Below, in pieces: positions 39,421 to 51,406 of a DNA stretch of 64,000 nt (positions are counted from its first letter, which is position 1; every line of letters starts with the position of its first letter). This DNA is from Phaseolus vulgaris. Taxonomy: Eukaryota; Streptophyta; Magnoliopsida; Fabales; Fabaceae. The translations under genes and the position numbers were made by a program. Location: NCBI RefSeq assembly GCF_000499845.2, contig NC_023759.2, forward strand, positions 46,036,672 to 46,100,671, in the 5' to 3' direction. The notes below the pieces were generated by a model. The model did not search any database, was not told where the DNA came from, and saw only the letters and a list, made by a program, of their open reading frames with translations.

Positions 39421-40272
39421 ATTCTCTTCCATAAAGTACACACTACCATGTATCACAATGCCATAAGAATTTTCACTCTTCATTTCTATACAATTTACCC
39501 TTCCCTTATGCAAAAATAATGTAAGGGGAATTGTTCCAAAAGAGTAGTAAGAATAGTGTTTCCCTATGTAAAAAATGACACGCTTGTTTATGATTGCATA
39601 TTCTTCTTTTTTTAGATTAACGCTTATAAAATTCTATAACTAAACAGTCTCATCCAATCAATACTTGAAAAAGAAGATGAATTGAGAAGTTGAGTGAGAA
39701 GTAAATTTTATTTATTTTTTAAAAACATTAGCATCATAGTCGTTATTTATAAAGTTTAAGCATTCAACTAATATTTAATTTTAGTCTATAAGTTGATTAG
39801 TTTAATGGTGGTATTGGATTATGGACTTAGGGTCGACCATGATTCATTTAGCTAGACGAACGATTTAAATGACTGATATAAAGGAAATAACACAGATCGA
39901 TAATTTGGATTAATGAGTATTAACCAGACAGTAAAGAGAGAATCATAACATTAAGTATGTGGTTAAGACTGACTCCATATATACTAGGTAAAACTTCACA
40001 GATAGACGGATTACAGTTTCAGGTTAAGGGCACACTTGTTCTTAACAATCTTGAGTGTTCTGGGTTAAGGTCGCCTGTTCGCCTGTCTAGAACACGTGGA
40101 TTATGCAAATTAGATGCAAACAAATTATGATCAATATAATATCTATTTATTATGTGGACCAACTTGAATTAATTTGTTAAAGGTGCTAGAAAATAGAAAT
40201 AACTTAAACAATTTTGTCTATCTATTTATTCAACTTTAAATATTCAGTTATTTTTTAAAATTGCCTTACAAT

Positions 40273-40666
40273 CACTACAAGAAAATCATGAAATAGAAAC
40301 CAATTTGTAGAAACCAAAATAATTAGTTGCAATAGTAACTAAATTAGAGACCATTTTAGAAACTAAAAAGAAAATTGGTTTCTAAATTAGTTTCTATTAT
40401 TTTCTATTATTGTTAAATAGTTTCTAAATTGGTATCTAATTAGCAACCAAGGTTTTTCTACCAAATTTAGAAACTAAATAATTGGTAGTTATAGTTGCTA
40501 ATTAGATACCAATTTAGAAACTATTTAACAATAATAGAAAATAATAAAAACTAATTTAGAAACCAATTTTTTTTAGTTTCTAAAATAGTCTATATTTTAA
40601 TTCCTATTGTAACTAATTATTTTGGTCTCTAAAAATTGGTTTCTAATTCATGATTTTCTTGTAGTG
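40273..40666. mobile_element. CACTA-type foldback MITE, intact
   Basis: 394 bp, from CACTACAAGAAAATC to GATTTTCTTGTAGTG, flanked by AAT on both sides. The two halves are near-perfect reverse complements. Confidence 0.88.
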
Positions 40667-40689
40667 AATTCTCTCACAACTTTTCACTG

Positions 40690-41127
40690 TCAATATAAAA
40701 TAATTATTAAATAATAATTAAATTTAGAGACAAAAAATAATTAAATAATATATTAATTAAATTAAACAGTATTTTTAAAACTAAAATTTATTAATATATA
40801 AAGTGATTCCTATTATTAATAAAAATTTATAAAATAATTTTTAAATTGATATCTAAATTAGCTATCAAGATTTTGGATACTAATATTTTAAATTCTAAAT
40901 TAGACTATAAAACATTAACATATAGTAATTTAAAATATAAATTAGTAAGTAGCTAAAATCTTGACATTTAATAGTTATATACCAATTTAAAAAATATTTT
41001 ATAAATTTTTATTAATTATAAAAAATATTTTAAATATTAATATTTTTAATTTATAAATAGTCTTTAATTTAGTTAAATACTAACTAATTACTTTGATATT
41101 TAAATAATAATTACTTTTTTTAGTGTC
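40690..41127. mobile_element. decayed CACTA-type MITE
   Basis: Lies 24 bases from the intact copy before it. The interior palindrome is recognisable and the right end is TTTTTTAGTG. Confidence 0.5.
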
Positions 41128-41252
41128 TCTAATTTTTTTTCTTACTTTGAATAAAAGATATTCACATTCTGAAATAAGATTATAAACTCCATAGACAACC
41201 TTGAAAATTATGTGTTTTAAAGACAAACTTAAAAAAAAAATCATTACTTTTT

Positions 41253-41490
41253 TATCAATATAAATGGAGTAGTAAGATATTACAATTCATTTACAAAATC
41301 TAGTTCTTAATCAAAATACACATATATAATATATTATAATAAAAAAATAGTTGATAATTACTTTTTTTTATCAATAATAAAGAATAATATAAATGTAAGT
41401 AGTACGATATTACAATTCACTTACAAAACATCTAGTTCTTAATTAAAATTGCACATATATAATATATTATAATTAAAAAAATAGTTGATA
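41253..41490. repeat. tandem duplication, ~120-bp unit
   Basis: The block with GATATTACAATTCA, TTACAAAA, CTAGTTCTTAAT and CACATATATAATATATTATAA occurs twice in a row (about 41253-41362 and 41371-41490). A diverged third copy lies near 61650-61750. Confidence 0.7.
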
Positions 41491-42198
41491 CACTTGGTGA
41501 TTTTTTAAGTTTAATGGTGTCTTCTCTATAGGAACAAAGTTCCCTTTTACAGGGACAATTAATGACTTTGTTCATGAACGTTATTTAGTATTCTTTGATT
41601 CTTTCACATTTGGACTCATCCTCTTGTTTTGGTACTAAAATATTGTAATAATGAAAAACACTCATGTGAATGTTTTCTTTTATTTTCTTTTGTAAAAATA
41701 TTTTGTAAATTTAGATTGATTTTTCTAGCACTAAAGTACTCTCATCAATTGATTAAAAACTGTTCATGTGTATATAAATTAAAGAAAAAAAATTATGTAA
41801 GTGAAATAGGTACCTTGAGTGGTTTCATATCTAACATTAAATAAATGTTGATATGGTACATAATAAGGCTCAACAAAATGAAAGAATGGCCATGAAGGTC
41901 TCTTGTACTATATCCAATCTGGAAACTGAGGGATGAAACATGATTGGAGTTTTTAGGTAAAGAAATTAATGTTTTAGGGTTCACAAGAGGACTTGTCTTC
42001 AATCCTAAACGAGATCTCATCAACCTCATAACATTGGAACTCACGACATAAAACCCAAAGACACTTTTTTTTCAATATAAGGTATTATAATCAATTCTAT
42101 ACATACCTTTTACACATGTTTTAATACAATATTTATTATCAATATTAATTTCTATATACATTTCAAACATGTAATATTTACATCCAAAATACATACAC
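41491..42198. other. non-coding region
   Basis: Contains short open frames on both strands but none with a recognised domain. The longest, on the minus strand at 41793-42044, has no family match that I know of. Confidence 0.5.
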
Positions 42199-42650
42199 CA
42201 TCACAAGAAAAAATCATTAAATAATAATTAAATTTAGAGATAAAAAATAATTAATCACTATATTGACTAAATTAAATACTAATTTAGAGACTAATAAACT
42301 ATTGATATCTAATGTGATTTATATTATTAATAAAATATTATAAAATAGTTTTTAAATTGATATTTAAATTAGTTATCAAAGTTTTAGTTACTATTATTTT
42401 AGTTTCTAAATTAGTCTTCAAAAGACTAATACAGACTAATTTAAAATATAAATAGTTAATAGTTAAAACTTTAGTAGCTAATAATTAGATACCAATTCAG
42501 AAACTATTTTATAATTTTTTATTAGTAATAGAAATATTTTAAATACCAATAACTTTTTAGTTTATAAAATTGTCTCTAATTTAATCAATATAATAACTAA
42601 TTATTTTAGTTTTTAAAATTATTTTTTATTTAATAATTTTTTTATAGTAC
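42199..42650. mobile_element. old CACTA-type MITE
   Basis: Left end resembles CATCACAAGAAAAAATC and right end AATAATTTTTTTATAGTA. The interior is the family palindrome with many changes. Confidence 0.55.
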
Positions 42651-43452
42651 ACCAAACAAATAAAAACACTTTCCACATTTTTATTCAACGTTGCAAAATT
42701 AGTTATTTGAAAAATAGAAAGTGAAAGAAAATATTTTAAAATTCGAACAAGGATATGCCAAATTGTTTGCTAGGAACTTATGGTGTCTCACTTAGGTCCC
42801 TCCACTTAAAAAAAAAACCTACTCTATGGTTGAACACACGTCCTAAAAAAAACTTTTGAACATAAATAATAATATTTAAAGTAAAATATGTTGATAATAT
42901 ATAATTGGTAGTTAAGTTTTGAATTTGTTGTTAAGTTTAAAATTGTGGTTGTTTTTTCCCTGATTGAGTGGAGAAAAAGAAAAGTTTGATTTGCATTGGT
43001 TTGGTGTATAAACTTGAAAGAAAGAAAGAAAAAAAGAACCAAAAATGGTGAGCGAATGAGAAGCCATGCATACACTGTTTCTTTCCTTTCGCCGCCCGAC
43101 CGTTTCTGACCTTCATTTCCTTCTCAGAACAACACACAACTGTCAACTTCCACTGCAATCCTCACCACTCAAATACTGTTTATCTTCTGTCTTTTTAATT
43201 ACCATTCTAATTTTTTTTCTTTAATTTTTGGGAGATAATAAATTCATTCTATATTTTTTTTAATCAAAGCTTGTATCTTCAATCAATATTGTAATATTGT
43301 CAGCAATTATATTAATTTTGTTTTCTTTTAAAATGAGATCAAATTAAAAAATTATTATGAGTGAGAGAAAAAACCTATTAAACTTTAATAAAATTATATG
43401 CCATTTCATTACATATTTGTCTTTAATCCTCTCACAAAACCAAATTTATTAT

Positions 43453-43575
43453 GTGTTGGAGATCCCATTGACTAGAGATTATAGCCTTTCGTTGTATATA
43501 AGTGGGTGCAAACCTCAATCCTATGAGTCGGTTTTATGGGATTGAGTTAGGCTTAAAGTTCACATCGTAATATTA
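43453..43575. mobile_element. TRIM/solo-LTR-like legume dispersed repeat
   Basis: The run TGTTGGAGATCCCATTGAC, then AAGTGGGTGCAAACCTCA, GAGTCGGTTTTATGGG and TTGAGTTAGGCTTAAAGT, matches from memory a very common short retroelement-type repeat of legume genomes. Only one copy and no internal domain are present, so it is probably a remnant. Confidence 0.45.
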
Positions 43576-46201
43576 TGCCCTTCAATTTGATGATAAGAAT
43601 TTATTTTAATATAAAATAGTTTTAATAGAAACTGTATACTTTGAATATTTAGCATTATTGTAAATACATCACTCATCCTTTGCATCCATTCTTTATTGAT
43701 AGTGTGAAAAACATAATATTTATTTTAATTTTGAGACTATTTATTGTTGTTGTTTAATTTATAAGAAATTTAGGATCATTAGATTAATAATTTTCAACAA
43801 ATTTTGTTAAAATAAAAATAACAACAACAATAAAAGATATTCAATTTAAAAAAAATTCAAGACCATCAAATTTTTATAATTTCAATATTCTGAAATTAAT
43901 TTTATGAGATTAATAAGACATTGTAGTTATCCATTTTAGAAAATATTTATTTTAACTATTATTGTTCGAATTTAAATTTAAAAGAAAACCAGGACCATGC
44001 TATCATAATTCAAAATGTCCCAGAATTAGTTTATGAGATTAATGAAGCATCAAACCTCAATCGATCCATTTTTTCTATTGTTGACAGTAATAATAGGAGA
44101 AGTAAAAATTATATAATACTATTTTATTTAAAAGAGACGAATTGGAATTTTATAATATAATCAAGTTATTTAAAATGGTTAAAAAAGATAAGCAATATAT
44201 AATAATCGAGTTGTTTATGTTAATTTTATAAATCTTATAATGAAATATAGATTTGTATACACACGCTCGTTATTTGAATATTAAGATTGTTAAAGTGAAA
44301 ACATAACTTAATTTTTGCAGATCTTAAAATATAATATGATTAACTTGCATATTAACACGTAAAATGTTTTCTTTATTAACTTTTTTGTTTAAACATACTT
44401 TTTGGTTAAAGTTGTGGTATATGTAACAGTACTATAGTAACGACATGTTATTTGTTTAGTTGTACATTTTATTATGTAATGCATTTCAAAACCATATTTT
44501 TAAAACTCTTTTACACCTTTATTATACAATGATTTGAGAAAATATCACGTCTAAGTAAAATTTTAACAAAATAAAAAATGGTTTTGAGGCCTTGATAAAC
44601 ACTTTATTATTTGACAACAAGCTTTACACTGAACAAGGAAATGTAATAAACAGATAAATTTGGTTGAGAATTTAATCTTTCTCTGTTTTTTTCTTTATAG
44701 AGGGAATAAAAGACAGGATGTAAGAACGTACAAAAAAAGAAAAGAAAAAAAAAAGAATAAAGGTGCAGAGAAGCCCCCTTCTTCCCCACCACAGTTTTTT
44801 TTTTCTCTCTCTCTTCATATTCTCTTCTCTCCCTCTCTCTTAATTTCTCTCCCAATCTTCATTTATTTTAGAATCTGATCATACCACGATGTAGCAGAGG
44901 AGTTAAGGAATATTTCTACCCGATCAAATTTTCAAACAGAATAAGTTCATTTTTACTCTAAATATTCTTTGTTCTTTGTTTTTTCCTAGGATTTAGTCAT
45001 CAATCTTGGTGGGGTCAGTTGGGAAGTTTAATCCTCTCAACTTATTCTATTATATACTGAATTTTTGTTCTGTTTGGATAATTTGCATTAGACCCGTAAA
45101 TCTTGAAACTTATCCAAACGGTAGGGAATACAATTCTAAAAGTTGCTTGGAAAGCAAACAATTGAGGTAAGGGAAGCTAAATTTAATTTTTAATAGCACC
45201 CTAGGATAGAAAATCTGAATGCGGAAGGGACGTGGTCCCAATATTCAATTTTTCTTGCAGGGATGTTATGTGTTTATATATTGGGTTGTTTGTTTATATA
45301 TTATTTAAATTTGTAAAAATATTATATTTTGATGGTTTAATATTTAAGTGTTGTTTTTCTATGTTAATTATGCTTTTGAATATTGTGGATCACTTTTTGA
45401 ATGATATTGTATGACAGAATGGTATGAAATTGAATTCATACATTTGGGATAATGTATGGACTGATGTTTGCTGTGTATTAAGTATTGATGCCTATGTGGT
45501 AACAGAGATCTCCGAGCTTCACAGATGATCTAAGTCACATAAACTAAGATATCAAGTGGTGAGAAGCTGATGGGGGAGTTCATGCACACCGTGACATATG
45601 AGATGCACGACTTGGGTTGTATTGAACTTACCCTGATCCTTTCTGTTGGATTCGCTGGTAATCTTTGGATCAGGTGTTAGTCTCTGGTAGGACTTACTTA
45701 ATACGGGTCTTCCGGAAGACGTTGTTTGTTGAATATTTTGGATGTGTAGATCCATGTGATTGTTTATTGTTGAGATTTGAAGAAATTTGAATAATTTGAG
45801 AAATTGATCATGTAATTTGGTTTTCTTTTTTGATTTAATTGTGTATATTATAAAATTCTATTTTCACTAGCTTACCCTTTTTCTTGTTGTGTTTGAACTG
45901 CGATGACGGTACTATATACACGAGCAGATGACCATACAGGTGCAGGAGAGCCTTAGAGGTTTCAGAGTCTTATTTTGAGTTGAGGTTTCATGTATTAGGA
46001 ATGTTTTTGAAAAACTCCAAGTTTGTACAAAAACTGGTATAACTTTTATTGTAATAGTTATATGTAAATTATAGGTGTTACAATGTACTAAGCTAAAATC
46101 AAAGCATATTGTAGAAAAGCCTGTATTAATCTATATTTACAGCAGATAAAACAAAAAGAAAGAGTGAGGAAAAATATGATGTTGGTTAAAAGATAATTGG
46201 G
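43576..46201. other. non-coding; includes a less AT-rich, unidentified block at 44.88-46.04 kb
   Basis: No gene is supported. A CT-rich stretch lies at 44800-44850. From about 44880 to 46040 the composition is more balanced and contains phrases such as GGGACGTGGTCCCA and GACGGTACTATATACACGAG that look like the untranslated part of a retroelement or an old gene end. I could not identify LTR ends or a reading frame. Confidence 0.45.
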
Positions 46202-47269
46202 GAAATCAAACTCATTAGATTTTTATTAATTATTCCTCCTAAATTGTTTCATTGGATTAAATTAGTTATTTATTATTATATTAATGTTGAGATTTTTTTT
46301 TTCCATAACGTAACTTCGACTACACCTTTACATATATCATTTTATTTAAAAAAAAAAATATTTTGGATTCTACAATGTGAAAATGCATTATTTTCTATTT
46401 ACATCTTCCATAATTTTATTAACTATCCCTACAAAATTGTTAATTGAGTTAAATTAGTTATTTATTATCATGTTAATGTAGGGGTCGTTTCTTCCTGCAT
46501 ATATGTAACTTTTACTACCATTCATAGTTCACACAAAAAAATCATTTTATTCTTAAAAAAAATACATTATAAATTTTACAACCTAGAAATGTATTATTTT
46601 CTATTTTCACCTTTCATGTTTTGATTAATTATCCCTACTAAATCATTTCATTGAATTAAACTAATTATTTATTATCATGTTAATATTGAGGACGTTTCTT
46701 CCTCCATCTCAGTAGCTCCTAATACAATTCATAGGTCACACAAAAAGATCATTTTCTTCTTAAAAAAATACATTTTGAATTCTACAACCTGAAAATGTAT
46801 TATTTTGTAATTACACCATCCATATTTTTATTACTTATTCCTACTAAATTATTTAATTGAATTAAACTAGTTATTTATTATCATGTTATTGTTGATGTCG
46901 TTTCGTAACTTCTACTACAATTCATAGGTTAGAAAAAATATCATTTTATTCTTTAAAAAAATACATTTTGAATTCTACAACCTGAAAATGTATTATTTTG
47001 TATTTACACCTTCCATATGTTTATTAATTATCCCTACTAAATTGTTTAATTGAATTAAACTAGTTATTTATTATTACGTTAATCTAAGTTCTGTTCTCCC
47101 TGCATCTCCGTAGCTTTTACCACAATTCACATATCAGCTAAAAAAAAATCATTTTATTCTTTAAAAAAATACATTTGAATTCTACAACCAAGAAATGTAT
47201 TATTTTCTATTTACACCTTTCATATTTTTATTAATTATCCATACTAAATTATTTAATTAAATTAAACTA

Positions 47270-47958
47270 ATTTTTTTAAAAATAAAAGCTTTCATGTTAG
47301 ACATCACTATGCAACTTGACATCTCAGCTATGTTGACACCTTAAGTAACAACAATCATTTGTCATCACATGAAAAAAAATTATTAAAAAAAGAAAAAAAA
47401 AAGAGAATACAAAAATATGGGGGACTATATCAAAATCCATATGTTAACAAAAACGATACATAAGGTAGACTATATTTATTCATAAAGAATTTTAATAAAA
47501 GACTAGATGGCAAACCTATTATATCAATGAAAATATTCTCTATGAATAAATCCTAAATTAGCCAACTTATCAGCACACGCATTTCCTTCACGAAAAATAT
47601 GAGTAACCCTAAACCTGATTTTTCCACAGTAATTAAGAAAAATATTCAATCGATTATGAAACATCCAAGGAACATTAGTCCTAACAGTAAACACAACACA
47701 AACCAAAACAGAATCACATTCCAACTAGACATTAGTAAGCCCCATCTTTTGAGTTTCCTCCATAGCATGTATAACCCCATAAAACTCAGCAACAAGAGCA
47801 TTCTGAACTTCCAGAAATGCAGAGAAAGCTCCAATAAACTCTCCCATACTCCCACGGGAAATACTTCCACAAGTAACAAGACCAGGATATCCCCTAGCAG
47901 CCCCATCCGTGTTAATTTTAACCCGACCTGATGAAGGAAACTCTCATCTAACAACAAG
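47270..47958 (-). mobile_element. 5'-truncated LINE insertion within the satellite
   Basis: About 689 bases interrupt a satellite unit. The 10-bp word AATTAAACTA occurs at both edges (47260-47269 and 47959-47968), consistent with a target-site duplication. The left end has seven T's, expected for the poly(A) tail of a minus-strand element. The rest is a 3' UTR-like segment and the RNase H domain listed separately. Only the 3' end of the element is present, the usual result of incomplete reverse transcription. Confidence 0.65.
47522..47943 (-). pseudogene. LINE-type RNase H domain (RVT_3-like), broken by one stop
   Basis: Read leftward, the frame contains VKINTDGA, AEFYGVIHAMEE, LECDSV and VTHIFREGNACADKLANLG. 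These are the ordered motifs of the RNase H-like domain at the C terminus of plant non-LTR retrotransposon polyproteins, with all four acidic catalytic positions visible. One in-frame TAG at 47725-47727, probably from TGG, interrupts it just before LECDSV. There is no reverse transcriptase domain, so this is a dead fragment. Confidence 0.75.
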
Positions 47959-48640
47959 AATTAAACTAGTTATTTATTATCATGTTAATGCTCGTTTCTT
48001 CCTGCATCTCCGTGGCTCCTACTACAATTCATAGGTCAGACAAAAAGATAATTTTATTCTTAAAAAAAATACATTTTAAATTCTACCATATGAAAATGTA
48101 ATATTTTCCATTTACATATTCCATATTTTTATTAATTATCCCTACTAAATTGTTTAATTGAATTAAACTAGTTATTTATTATCATGTTAATGTTGAGCCG
48201 TTTCTTCCGGCATTTCAATGTCTTCTTCCTTATTTTTATTAATTATCCCTACTAAATTATTTAATTGAATTAAACTAGTTATTTATTATCATGTTAATGC
48301 TGAGGCCGTTTCTTCCTGCATCCCCGTAACTTCTACAATTCATAATTCATAAGTCATACAAAAAGATAATTTTATTCTTAAAAAAATACATTTTGAATTC
48401 TACAACCTTAAAATATTTTCTTTTTTATTTACACATATTTATATTATTTATCCCTACTAAATTGTTTAATTGAATTAACTAGTTATTTAGTATCATGTTA
48501 ATGCTAAGGCGATTTCTTCTTAGCTTCTACTATGATTCACACATATCAAACAAAAATATCGTTTTATTCTAAAAAAAATACATTTTAGATTCTACAACAT
48601 GGAAATTTATTGCTTTCTATTTACACCTTCCATATTTAGA

Positions 48641-49271
48641 ATATTTTTCTTTAAATAAAAACATTTAAGATTATAGAGTCTAGAAGGTTTTCCCAAATCC
48701 AAAAATATAATCTGAATTGTACAATCCATAACAACCCATTGCTATAATTGTATTTTAGATTGTACAATTCGAAAGGTAAATCCAGATTCTGAATTGTCTT
48801 CTGGATTTTATAATATGGTTTGTAAGTACAAAATGTGTTATGGATTGGAAATTTGAAAGACACTTTTGGATTTGAGTTTACCTTTCAAATTGTACAATGC
48901 AAAATAAATATTACATTTTTTGAATTATACAATTCGATATACACAAAACATAAAAATAAAAATAAGCTAACAAAAAACGAATTTTAAAAACACAATACAA
49001 CTTATATCAACCAACAACGTTCACTACTAATTATTAACCACCACTGGTTACCACAACCAACTAAAAAGACCAATTGAAAATGAAGAAAAAACCACTACAA
49101 TATCAAGCAATACGGAAACCTTAACATATACTAAGAAGAGTAGAGTTGGAATTTAAAAAAAAAATGGAGGTGGAGAGAGAAGGGATGAAGGTGCAAGGAG
49201 AATTTTCCATGCTGGAATATTTTATCTATGAGAGAGTATTGGAGCCCAATATGACACTGAGATAAGGATGG
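48641..49271. other. non-coding region with short local repeats
   Basis: Phrases around TTGTACAATTC recur between 48700 and 48930. No gene is supported. Confidence 0.5.
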
Positions 49272-49640
49272 GGCAAATGCTCCCTGCACCCAATACTTTT
49301 GAACCTGCACCCAACATAATTTCAAAAATTTCGAAAATACCCTTTATTCCGGAAATAAAAATCCAAAATTAAAAATAATGCATTATGGAAAAATAAATCT
49401 GGAAGAGATTTTTGTGTTTCGGATATAAAAATCCGGAAAAAGAAAATCAAAATCCCATTCCAGATAAAAAAATCCAGAACTGAAAATAATACATTCCGAA
49501 AAAAATTATCTGGAAGAGATTATTGTATTCCGAAAAAGGAGGTCTGGAATGTAATTTTATATGTACCCTATTTTTTTAAAGGTATTTTCGGTTTTTCTCC
49601 TGTAATTGGGTGCAGTGATATGGTGCAGGAAGCAATTGCC
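49272..49640. mobile_element. MITE-like element with GGCAAATGCTCCCTGCACC TIRs
   Basis: The left end GGCAAATGCTCCCTGCACC is matched by the reverse complement of the right end (GGTGCAGGAAGCAATTGCC) with few changes, and CTGCACCCA occurs inward on both sides. The interior has several TCCGGA/TTCCGGA words in both orientations, so it can fold. No coding sequence was found, and the superfamily is uncertain. Confidence 0.65.
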
Positions 49641-51406
49641 TAGTCCCAAATTCGAAGGGACACTAATCGAGCCCAATCTGGAGCAGGAATTAGGGCTTGG
49701 CCCATGTGTTTCTGATAGTTTCAGATTTAATGTTTTACTAATTATTTACAAATTTAGATGATTGAAGAGATTTTTCCAAGAAATATGACTTAAACAATCT
49801 AAAATATTTACAATTATATAATTTAAAATATATTTAATATAAAATTATATTTTATATTTTAAATTACGTAGTCGAAAATATATTCATATTACATCATTTG
49901 AAATATTTTTGAATAATATAAATATAGTTTCACATTTCATAATTTAAAAATATTAAAAATATAAAAATTTCGTAATAAGTTACTATTCATTGCTCATCAA
50001 TAATTGTTGTGAATGGAACCTTAATGAGACTTTTTTTTGTGTGTGTTATGTTTCTTCAAGTCTTAATTTGTTAACTCCCAAATAATGGTCAGATATGTCA
50101 TTAACACTTCTGATTTATCTCTATTATTTTCCTCTTGTAATTGTTTGGTTCCACAAGAAAATAACTTAATTTTCCTATTAATTATGTTATGATAAGTGCA
50201 CAGTTTATTTTTAAAGAAAATATGGTTTGACAAACTGTTAACATTTAATATGAATACTTTCTTCAATAAAATTCATAACATTTAATTATTGCACATACAA
50301 ATTTAGAATCAATATTTAACATTTATTACTTTAACAAGAGGAGTACTCAAAATTATATATTTGACACAATACTTTGGATGTGCAAAATATTTTTTTATAA
50401 CAATCTATAAGTATTTTTTTCCAATAATTATTTCACACGAAAAGCCATATATACTTTCTATATAAAAATTTCATACAAGAAGCAGCTGTAGTTTAATTCA
50501 CTCGAATCAAGATATTATGAGATTAAAATAATTAAAGAAAAACTATTTTTGAAAATAATAAATAATTAATTATTATATTATTTAAATTAAATAATATTTT
50601 AAAAATTAAAAAAAAATCATTGATATCTAAAATAATTTTTATCATTAATAAAATTTATAAAATAATTTAATTTTTTTATTAATAATAAAAACTACTATAA
50701 ATACCAATAATTTTATTATTTTTTAAATTATATTTAACTTCAATATAATAACTAATTATTTTTTGTTTTTAAATTTATTTTTTATATAATAATTTTTTTT
50801 AGTGTATTATTAAGTTGAGTTCATTTTAGTTATCAGAAAAATCAATTAAATAATCTGAAATTACTTTTAAAATATAACTACTTTTCTGTTATATGTTTTC
50901 CTTGAGTTGCACAATCATTTTTTATAAATAAACAAAAACCACAATAAAATGTTATTAAAACTACAATTACCTATTATTATTAATTATTTAAAAAACTTTG
51001 TAATATAAACATATGATACAGTTGACCCTTTCTTTGCAATTTGTATTAGGTAAATTTCTACATTAAAGAGAATCACAGTACATTTTCAATAGTTTTGTTT
51101 AACTAATGTGTTTTTTCACTTTTTAATAACAACTACACCTCAACGATAAAAAAAAGTGAAAGAAAGAAGAATAGTAACAAGCACTGAACTCCATAATTAA
51201 CTGTTGAACACATTGAGATGAATGATTTACAGGAAAATGCAGTGAAGCATATCATTATTATTATTTTCAGATTATACTCTTGTCCCTGAACAAGACCAAT
51301 GGGAGCTAAACAGTAAGAAAGACAATGTTCCAAACCATGATGTGTTGTAATAATTATGTTTGAAGAACATGATACAGGGAAACTGTGTGGTGGATATAGT
51401 TTGTTC
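49641..51406. other. non-coding region; YUC10 downstream flank
   Basis: AT-rich, with a strongly decayed MITE near 50500-50806 (right end TTTTTTTTAGTG). The last few hundred bases should include the 3' UTR of the YUC10-like gene. Confidence 0.5.

Larger units (their letters stand above)
46202..48640. repeat. satellite-like tandem array, ~205-bp unit, about 10 copies
   Basis: The phrase AAACTAGTTATTTATTATCA or a close variant recurs with GTTATTTA at about 46257, 46457, 46664, 46870, 47063, 47969, 48171, 48279 and 48482. The common spacing is 193-207 bases. Each unit also carries CGTTTCTTCCTGCATC and CATTTTGAATTCTACAACC. One unit (48171-48279) is half length. The array is split at 47270 by a retroelement insertion. 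Confidence 0.85.

Noticed and set aside
41793..42044. 83-residue minus-strand frame
   Set aside because: No recognised family, no splice partner and isolated in repeat-rich DNA.
46202..48640. CRISPR-like array
   Set aside because: Units are about 205 bp, AT-rich and near-continuous repeats without short repeats plus unique spacers. The genome is eukaryotic.
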